DNA of 64,000 bases. Origin: Paraescarpia echinospica. Taxonomy: Eukaryota; Annelida; Polychaeta; Sabellida; Siboglinidae. The DNA lies in contig CM034532.1 in NCBI GenBank assembly GCA_020002185.1, forward strand, positions 52,347,944 through 52,411,943, written 5' to 3'. The translations under genes were made by a program, and so were the position numbers. This document shows, piece after piece, positions 56,160 through 64,000 of the stretch (position 1 is its first letter; each line of letters begins with the position of its first letter). Below the pieces are notes generated by a model. That model did no database searches. It was given only the letters and a program-made list of their open reading frames with translations, and had not been told where the DNA came from.

Positions 56160-56830
56160 CGACACTCGGTCCTTGCCTGTCTGCTTGACATACACCATTA
56201 TGCAAGACTGCCTAGATATGTCGACTAAAAGACACCACTAATGCTTACCTGTCTGCATGAAGTATGCCTTTATGCAGTATTGCCTAGATATGTTGGTTTA
56301 CGGTGACACGACTTCTATATGACAACCATTATTGATACACAGTGCTTGCCTGAATCACACCATTATGCAAGACTGCCTAGATATGTCGACTAAAAGACAC
56401 CACTAATGCTTACCTGTCTGCATGAAGTATGCCTTTATGCAGTATTGCCTAGATATGTTGGTTTACGGTGACACGACTTCTATATGACAACCATTATTGA
56501 TACACAGTGCTTGCCTGAATCACACCATTATGCAAGACTGCCTAGATATGTCGACTAAAAGACACCACTAATGCTTACCTGTCTGCATGAAGTATGCCTT
56601 TATGCAGTATTGCCTAGATATGTTGGTTTACGGTGACACGACTTCTATATGGCAACCATTATTGATACACAGTGCTTGCCTGAATCACACCATTATGCAA
56701 TATAGCCTAGATATGTTAACTAACAAGACACAACAGTCTGTACAAGAACCATAATTGACACATAGTGCTTGCCTGTCTGCATGAAGCACACCATTATGCA
56801 ATATTATCTTGATATGTTGACTAATGCTGC
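56160..56830. repeat. 165-bp tandem repeat, about four copies
   Basis: Repeated order of GTGCTTGCCTGAATCACACC, ATTATGCAAGACTGCCTAG, GTCGACTAAAAGACACC and GGTTTACGGTGACACGAC. Copies lie about 165 bp apart from about 56190; the second and third are nearly identical and the outer ones are diverged. Within each unit the TGCCTAGATATGT half is itself duplicated. Confidence 0.9.
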
Positions 56831-56985
56831 GTTCCAATCACCTCGTGTATATCGTGCATATGACTTGGTGAACTCGAAAGCCCGTAAATTTATGCAACTG
56901 ATTCAAGTAGGCATAACAAAGGTGTGTTTACAATAAACATGAGCCCACTGGAACGCTGCATTACAAGACACCCCAGTGACACGTA

Positions 56986-58113
56986 TCAGTGCAGTGAGAA
57001 GCTAAGACATATCATGATCACAAGTCCGATGAACAGAAACAACACCTTCAGCAGTCGGTTCCGTGGTTCGTTCATCTCGGCTGGGAGAATCTCGACAAAG
57101 ACGACGTAGACGAATGTTCCCGCAGCCACACCCTGTATGAGCACTGAAGCCAGCTCCCCTGCCTTATTGTGCACGATCCCGATAGTCATGCCGACGTACA
57201 TGCCGACTGGGATCATGGCACTAAGTGTGAGAGACAGCTTGAGGACATTGGCCATGCGGAAGTGTTGCTTCGCGAGACTGATACCCATTGCGAAGGCAAC
57301 AAACACCTCATGTAGGAGGACGCCGATGAAGAGGTTCGTCAGTTGATGGACGTCCTCCTGTAGGCCCAGGGCCAGACCCTCAAACACTGAGTGGATGCTG
57401 AGGGCAGCCAGCAGTAGCAGGCAGCGCAGGCCAATGTTGTCCTCTACAATGTCCAAGAGGTGAGAGTGACCCTCGTGGCCTGATTCGCAATGGGTGTGGC
57501 CATTGCTCGAGTGGGCATGGCCATTGACAGAATGAGCGTGGCCATTGCTGGAATGGGTGTCGCCATTGATGGAATGGGCGTGGGTGTTTTCCCTTGGAAT
57601 GTGTCCATTTTCTGTGGGTGTATGTTCACTGCCTTTGTCGGAAAATGACGCAGCTGTGTCATTATGTTCAGCTGGGTGTCCATCTAGCAGAGCCACATTT
57701 TCCAGACTTGTCACCATCACCTCCCCTTCACTGCTGTTGTTAGGGACCGTGGTGTAGTCGGTCTCTGGGTGTCGCTGACACTTGTGCACCAAGACATCCA
57801 CGAGCAGGACAAAGAAGAATCCGACCATAAGAACAAGCTGTGTCAGGCGACAACTCATGTCCGCACTGAGGTGGGCCAACTCGAGCACTCGCGAGAACTT
57901 GGCCTCGATGTAAGGCACCATCTGTAGGTTGCACGTGCCCAGGAAGATCCCCCCGGAGAGACAGTTGCAGAGGGAGACAGCCTGTTGCACCCGCTGGCTG
58001 AGCACCACCTGGGAGTCCTTGGGGATGAGGCGGGAGGGCAGGAGGGTGAAGAGGAGTGTAGACAGGAAGATGACCACGCTGAAGATGACCTGCAGCAACG
58101 TCACCGTCTCCAT
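56986..58113 (-). CDS. SLC39/ZIP1-3-type zinc transporter
   Basis: A single coding exon of 375 codons runs from METVTLLQVIFSVVIF (ATG at 58113) to TGA at 56986. An acceptor (ttcttcttccag, exon start 58152) lies just upstream, so 5' UTR exons are expected beyond. About eight hydrophobic segments are visible, with the long cytosolic loop between TM3 and TM4. The metal site is in TM4 (LSIHSVFEGLALGLQ) and TM5 (GVLLHEVFVAFAMGISL), the signature of ZIP subfamily II (ZIP1/2/3). These proteins import Zn2+ across the plasma membrane. The loop holds a His-rich stretch of four to five SNGHAHS-like repeats and then GHEGHSH, a likely zinc-sensing region. Length matches family norms and no defects are seen. 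It converges with OGFOD1. Confidence 0.93.
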   Translation of the reverse strand: METVTLLQVIFSVVIFLSTLLFTLLPSRLIPKDSQVVLSQRVQQAVSLCNCLSGGIFLGTCNLQMVPYIEAKFSRVLELAHLSADMSCRLTQLVLMVGFFFVLLVDVLVHKCQRHPETDYTTVPNNSSEGEVMVTSLENVALLDGHPAEHNDTAASFSDKGSEHTPTENGHIPRENTHAHSINGDTHSSNGHAHSVNGHAHSSNGHTHCESGHEGHSHLLDIVEDNIGLRCLLLLAALSIHSVFEGLALGLQEDVHQLTNLFIGVLLHEVFVAFAMGISLAKQHFRMANVLKLSLTLSAMIPVGMYVGMTIGIVHNKAGELASVLIQGVAAGTFVYVVFVEILPAEMNEPRNRLLKVLFLFIGLVIMICLSFSLH

Positions 58114-58159
58114 GGCGATGGACAGTTTGGTTGGAAACACAACGAAGACACTGGAAGAA

Positions 58160-59185
58160 GAAAAATAATTTAATGAGAATAATAAATTCTTTAAAATATT
58201 ATTTATATTAATATGCTAAATTTGGAGCTTTGTAAGTGCATCGCCAGGTCTAATCTGCCCATCTGGTGGTGCAGTAATGAGGTAATTGGTAGATTAACTG
58301 AGCTACATATGAACACGCAACTAATCTGCCAATTATGATGACAACCTTAGTGCTATATTAGAATGGCATGTAACGTTGGACATGTATCAGCTATTTCAGA
58401 CATGTAGCTGGCTTTATGATTTAAAGTGATTGTTTGAGAATTTTAATCTATGTAATGTTTGCATTTGTTAAGTAATATGATTATTTCGTGTAATTCTATA
58501 CCTTTATTTCATTAGAATTATGTTTATTTAATCACTAATGACACTGACAATACATCGAAAAAAATAACTCGGCATACGCAGTTTCTAGTTTGGGCCCCGC
58601 CTACACTATCCACATAAGGCATGCTCATGAATATTCAGTACCGCCTGTCAGAATTCAATTTTTATGGTGCAAGAAATACGTGTTCCACGTCATCAACAAG
58701 TGTGTGTTTTGATCAGCTACCGCCATGCAAGTAAACCATGGCTGAGGTGGGTCAATTTCTCAAGAGAACACATGGGCCGGCTGCCGTATATGTGTGATTC
58801 TGTAAAGAAGAGTCAAAAGGGAAAGGGACAATTTGTGGAACCAACGCTGAATCAACACAGCGGCAGCCCACGACCAATGGGTTTGTTTAAAAGAAAACTA
58901 CCATCTTCCACTCACGAATTCGTCGCTTTGTTTTTGTAGGACAACTTGGTAGTCTACAGTCAACATATTTTGGCTAATAAGTTTTTTAAATGTTAATAAG
59001 AGTGACAAATGATGTCAAAATTTGCTGCAGTTGTGTACATGGTACGTGTTGACTGGTACTATCGGGAGTATTGCACTGAGGTGTCAAATTTAGGAATAAA
59101 TATGGTTATAACAGCAAAATGGAGGTGTGTCCGGATTAATTTATTGTACTAGTCTGGAGCAACTTTCCGAAAAAGTGAACCCTGT
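58160..59185. other. Upstream region of the ZIP gene
   Basis: Intron/5' flank. A 91-codon plus frame at 58664-58939 is open but unrecognised and probably chance. Confidence 0.35.
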
Positions 59186-60140
59186 AGGCATTTCATAGTA
59201 GAATATGTCAACAAATGTTTTTAGGGTAATTTGAGTGTGCTGAATCCCAAAACCCATGTTGGCAATCTGGAAAGGGTCCATAACCCCCTAAATTTGAAGA
59301 AAAAAAAATTACGTCCGATTATCCACCAAATGAAAACCAACACTTCTAATTAGCATAATACTGTCACGTAATAAAACTAACATATGGGAGGGGTCCACGA
59401 CCCCCTCAATTACAAAAACACAAAACTACGTCGGTTTTACACCCGAAAACAAACAGACAAATGCTTGTGAAAACAGGGTGTAAATGTAAAGTGATCGATG
59501 GATACCTGCACTGCAATTGAAAGAAATGATGACTCCTAATCGACGTTTTTAGGAGTCAGCATTTCCGACATATATTTTGGTTCATGGCTACGTACTGAAG
59601 TAAATGTCAATAAATATATCTTCTATTTAATGCGATTAAAGATTGTAACACAATGTCTTAGTAATAACTAGTGAATGTTACATCATAGTTATCAATGTTA
59701 GTTAATCCTAGTTGGTTTTTTAGACAGTGTTAATCAGTGTTGGTAAGTGTGAGCTGTAGGTAGAGATGTTATACATTTTAGTTATTTATTATTCTGTTCT
59801 TGTATTTCAAGTTGTGATCAGTGATTACTTTTGTGTAATTAACATTGCACTGGTGGCTGCATTGTTGGCCTGTATGTCGGTGATCTTTCAGTTTGAGTGC
59901 AAGTCTCTGCAGCTCACCCTCCCACATATTGCAAACATGGACTAGTTGTATTATGTGACCAGTATTATGCTAATTAGAAGGGTGTTGGTTTACATTCGAG
60001 GGGATAATTCTGACATCATTTTGTATTTTTTCAAATTTAGAGGGGTTACCCCTCACAGATTTCTAACATGGATTTTCAGATTCAGCACACCCAAATTATT
60101 CTAAAAAGCATTGTTGGCATATTCTACTAAAAGATGCCTA
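59186..60140. mobile_element. Non-autonomous element with about 200-bp inverted terminal arms
   Basis: The arm at about 59186-59390 (GTAGGCATTTCATAGTAGAA, GTGTGCTGAATC, CCCCCTAAATTTGA, CTTCTAATTAGCATAATACT) is mirrored at about 59940-60140, where the same motifs appear reverse-complemented. The core of about 550 bp is non-coding. Such long arms are typical of fold-back or MITE-like elements; the superfamily is unknown and no clear target duplication was found. Confidence 0.8.
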
Positions 60141-60686
60141 AGGAACGTTTTAAACGCACTTATTTGGATTTGTGCTCCTGTCTATACACAAGTCACCACT
60201 GTTCATTTAATTACGATTCGGTCCACGGTGACACACTGACAGTTATATGCAGCCTACAGGGAGGAACATTTCGCAAAAAGGAATTTTAAACGAGATGACC
60301 AACAAAACTGATTTGAGGAGGCAGTTTCAAACATAAGATTAATTTAATTTCCGACTTGAGAAACTGAAAGACAGTCAGCCTCTGCTGGATGCAAACCTCC
60401 AGTCATCATCAAAGAAAGCACTGTTTAACACACCAGCCTAAAACACCACAAAGGTAAGTAGTTTTTCATGGTCTACAGGATACAATTATCAGACAGTTTA
60501 TTTCTTACTAGATGAGACATAACCAACTTAAGCCTGGGGTTTTTTTTTTTACTCAGATGAAAATGTGATTTGCTGTTTATTTTACTGGATTCCGTATTAT
60601 TAGTAATTAACCTTTTTTATCATTTGTATGTGTACATGTATGACAAATTTGTGTATTTCAGCCCATCATTTGCCCCATCACCCATC

Positions 60687-61466
60687 ATGGCCAGTGGAGG
60701 ATTGCCGTGCCTTGCTGAAGAAGCAGTTCCAGAAGATTGCTGCGAGAGTGATGCCAGTGAGAGTGATGCCAGAGAGAGTGATGCCAGTGAGAGTGATGCC
60801 AGTGAGAGTGATGCCAGTGAGAGTGATGCCAGAGAGAGTGATGCCAGTGAGAGTGATGCCAGTGAGAGTGGTGCGAGTGAGAGTGGTGCGAGTGAGAGTG
60901 GTGCGAGTGAGAGTGATGCGAGTGAGAGTGATGCGAGTGAGAGTGATGCGAGTGAGTGATGCGAGTGAGAGTGGTGTGAGTGAGAGTGGTGCGAGTGAGA
61001 GTGATGCGAGTGAGTGATGCCAGTGAGAGTGATGCCAGTGAGTGATGCAAGTGAGAGTCATGCCAGTGAATACGAGTTTGGAAAACAGGTCTCGAATATT
61101 GATGATGATGAGTAAGAGATAAGCATGTTGTCTTTTGGTGGGTAGATATTACTTAGATTGGTAGCCATGATGGTTGATGTTGCTTCCATGTGTATGTTAT
61201 ACCTCACAACATCCGTATCTCATCTTATACATTGACATAAACAGCAGACACCAAACTGTGTCTATGAATAACAGTATAACTGGCATAGTATAAATTGTGT
61301 TGTCAAATTTCTGTGGAACGGTGTGTCTTTACATGTGAGGCACTTGGTGTCTGAGTGTTTGCATGATTTGTGGTTATTTACAGTAAGGAGGAATTGTCTA
61401 CCTACGAGGAGAGTCTTACTGAGGAACTTGATGTTTCTTTATATATAGAGCAACCAAGTCAAAGGT
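60687..61466 (+). CDS. Candidate acidic Ser/Asp repeat protein (probably degraded)
   Basis: After acceptor gtatttcag, ATG at 60687 opens MASGGLPCLAEEAVPEDCC and then about 15 pentapeptides of SDASE/SGASE type from a 15-bp repeat (60735-61060). The frame closes at 60957. Three 2-base losses inside the repeat together restore the frame before YEFGKQVSNIDDD and a donor (gtaaga, near 61111). A possible next exon, 61380-61461 (acceptor atttacag), would read KEELSTYEESLTEELDVSLY in phase. Acidic first exons are typical of piggyBac and similar transposase genes, but no transposase follows. Confidence 0.3.
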
Positions 61467-61626
61467 TTTGCTTGAAGATATCATGCTTGAGAAAAAGTAA
61501 TTTTATGGTTTTGGTGAACCAGTTTTTTGGGTAAAGAAAAAAGTATATATTATTTACAAATGACAATTCCTGTGGTAATATGACAGTATGACTACAATAT
61601 ATCTAAAAATTGCTGGTCTAGTAAAA

Positions 61627-61685
61627 CCTGTCTTGAGCAACCACCCTTTCTGCACAGCCAGTGGTCGCTCGAGACAGGTGGTTTT
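61627..61685. repeat. Short hairpin (inverted repeat)
   Basis: ACCTGTCTTGAGCAACCACC and the later TGGTCGCTCGAGACAGGTGG are imperfect reverse complements separated by about 18 bases. It is likely a small MITE relic. Confidence 0.6.
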
Positions 61686-62009
61686 CTGTAGCAGGTTGCA
61701 CATAAAACAGTAAATCATGTATGTTTTTATGATTGTATGTGTGAGATAAGATACAAAGACAAGGTACGTGGCAGACGTATACACCTGTGTTGTGTTCATT
61801 TAATATTTATTGGCATTTTTGTTTCCTTATATGTACAGTGCATTGGAAGCATGAAGATCTTGATTAAAATGTCCTAAACAATGCACGTTTGCTTGTACAT
61901 CGTAACATAAATCGGTGGACCAACGTGGCTTTCTTTCCCATCATCAGTGTGTTTCGGACGTTCGGTCACTCATAAGAGGCCAAAATAATGTTGAAGTGAT
62001 GGTCATTGT

Positions 62010-63020
62010 TCACATTTGCCTGCCTTCTCCGTCTTCCCGACACCCTCGATCACCACATCGCATGTGGCCACGGCCATTACCTCGTCCCCGGGCCCCTCCA
62101 CCAGTTTCTGCCACAAACTGAAATATTAACAAACATCCAATTTAAATTACCATTGTAATATGAATGACTACATGTGTTCAAAATTCAGAATAATTCAAGT
62201 ATGTATGCTACTATTTAGTGTACTAACTATCCTGTTCACAAGATTATTTTCTTTGCACCTCTCTTTTTAAAAACATCTGGAGATTTGAGAAACCATGGCC
62301 AAGGAACATTTTTTTAAGGTATCTCGTGCGCACAGATTTAATGTATGCAATCCAGCTCTGCTCATACGAAATGTACATATTTACTGGCTATGTCTAAAAA
62401 ATCAGGTTTTGCCTATAGTAGGCTATATGACATTTGCTCAAAACACTGAATGCACAATGGCTTATCACTTTGCTGTAAATACCCTGCTCCACCAATTACT
62501 AATTAAGACAAAGGATTTTAACCAATACAACACAAGAGAGGGTAATCTCACAAACAGGAACTACCCTGTCAATTGTGGCATTTTACCATCCCTGGTTATC
62601 ACATTCCAAGGACGGCGCGAAAATCAGAAATATGTCCCAAGTCCCAGATTTAGGCAAGAAAATAACATCCACGACCAGGTTAATCCTCTTGCTATCGTTG
62701 CATATACTGATATTGTCGTGTGCATTTTTGTTCAGTGCATGCTAAATACTGTGCAATGCAGTTTTACTAACTGGAAAGGCTCGACACAGACCCAGTCCCC
62801 GCTGACACCGACTACAGCCGTCGCCGTCGGCAGACGTTATAATTCTACTAAATCAAAACATTGTTCAGCTGACGGCATTGGGAAGCAGAATAAATAAACA
62901 ATGCATACGCTTCCTACACTTATAAAAAATAACTGTCAATAATAACTCAATATACATATGTCTACAAATTGCTTATTTAAAATGCCATTGGTTGAATCAA
63001 CTCACCTCGGAATCTGACAT
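62010..63020 (-). CDS. Two-exon 40-residue RGG-like frame, possibly a transposase first-exon relic
   Basis: Exon 1, 63020-63006 (MSDSE, donor gtgagt), joins exon 2, 62117-62010 (acceptor taatatttcag; FVAETGGGARGRGNGRGHMR ... stop), in phase 0. The acidic start followed by Gly/Arg repeats resembles the N-termini of the piggyBac proteins in this window (GRGRGRG, VRGRGQVRGR). No downstream transposase is present, so it may be a relic or chance. A 200-codon plus-strand frame in the intron (62295-62897) is unrecognised. Confidence 0.25.
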
Positions 63021-64000
63021 GTTGGCTGTGTGTGTCAATGGTCTTTGCGTGCTTCACTGCACGTGCATGAATATTCATTATACTCAGGCTGCATAATTAA
63101 TCATCCACGTGGCAGCAAGCTCAAAATGATTCGCGTAAACATAATTATTAATCGGCTTTTTGCGCAGATAACACCCAAATGATGCATAAACATGCACAGA
63201 AAGTACTTATGGGAAATTATCACGTTTTGATACAGTACAGTTAAGGTGCACACGGCAACCAACACTCCAGTCCACAGTGCATGCGTTACCTATACACCAA
63301 ACTATTGACGTAATGTGATAATTGCTATGCATGTGTTTTTCTCTGTGCATGACAACAGTGTAGTATCAACTGTAAATTTAAATATTGACAGTTATCGTTG
63401 ATCATCACACATTGAACTATTGGTAGTAACAAATGAGCAGGACTATTTGTGTACCAAAATAAAATGTTTGTAAACGTGTTTTCGTTTTACTTTACCAACC
63501 TAACAGCCTAACAAATATTAACATTAATTTATTTTGCTAGTTAAAAATAAGCATATTTTGCCTGCTTTGTGTTATTATTACAGAGATTTAATTTTTCAAC
63601 TAATTTTGTTTTATTATTTGTGTTGTTTTATTCCATTTTAATGGTTTCATTTATTTTAATGTATTTTATGTATGCCAACACTGCTTGTTAAACGGATATG
63701 AATCGTGGCTAGTTTGCTGAATATCACAAGGCAGATATAAGTTTGTATAAGAGCTTTATACATAAAGCCACAATCATTATGCATGAATATATTATGCAGA
63801 TTACATAATTAAAATGATCATTTTTAATGTATTTTACTTCTATTTGTATTATGTTTAGTGCCTCTGGTAGGTATTTTACCCAGACTCATGGCTCATTATA
63901 AATGTTTAATAATAAATAAATAAATTTTTAGTCCAATGAAAAATATAAACTCTAAATCACAATCCTTATGTTTGTTAAATACGTTGTCGATTGGTAGATC
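63021..64000. other. AT-rich sequence
   Basis: No supportable feature. Confidence 0.4.

Noticed and set aside
62295..62897. 200-codon plus-strand frame
   Set aside because: No recognisable domain, no codon-like pattern and no splice partners; kept only as a note.

Overview
The window is metazoan nuclear DNA. It has many short exons bounded by GT/AG splice sites, two recognisable animal genes, tandem arrays typical of introns, and a dense mix of cut-and-paste transposons of the kind seen in marine invertebrates (amphioxus, hemichordates, molluscs, cnidarians). The species cannot be named from the sequence.

Region 1-42.6 kb is a transposon graveyard. Left to right it holds: a hAT transposase remnant (0.1-1.3 kb), a DIRS/tyrosine-recombinase-like retroelement remnant (1.4-3.5 kb), and a CACTA/EnSpm-like (Tnp2-type) transposase with in-frame stops next to a tandem repeat block (3.5-7.1 kb). 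Next is a 13.66-kb element with matching inverted termini and AACGTT-rich subterminal repeats (7779-21435). It carries an apparently intact nine-exon DUF4806 gene and a truncated Tnp2-type transposase. A piggyBac with TTAA target-site duplications (15455-20202) is inserted in it, and that piggyBac is itself split by a deleted hAT with a perfect 8-bp duplication (16106-17567). Further on are another hAT, an SGNH-hydrolase-like fragment, a LINE (ORF1 and RT remnants), a Penelope-like GIY-YIG fragment, a Mutator-like transposase, another hAT, a Harbinger fragment, two more piggyBac groups and a conserved gene family of unknown function. Nearly all of these lie on the minus strand.

Region 43.2-51.1 kb is the 3' half of OGFOD1 (ribosomal uS12 prolyl hydroxylase) on the plus strand. 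Five exons join in phase and end at a stop. Two of its intron/exon acceptor junctions have been tandemly amplified, 13 copies at one exon and about 6 at the last exon. An intervening intron carries a 3.3-kb 18-19-bp minisatellite. The antisense bias of the upstream elements would fit a very large OGFOD1 intron, but the 5' exons were not found.

Region 51-64 kb holds mostly anonymous DNA, a 20-bp array (about 45 copies), a 165-bp array, an intact SLC39/ZIP1-3-type zinc transporter on the minus strand (56986-58113), a 0.95-kb element with roughly 200-bp inverted arms, and weak candidate exons. The two confident host genes, OGFOD1 and the ZIP transporter, converge and have no obvious functional link.

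The strongest leads are the acceptor-junction minisatellites in OGFOD1 and the DUF4806-carrying transposon, whose transposase exon and DUF4806 exon 1 are phase-compatible for an in-frame spliced fusion.
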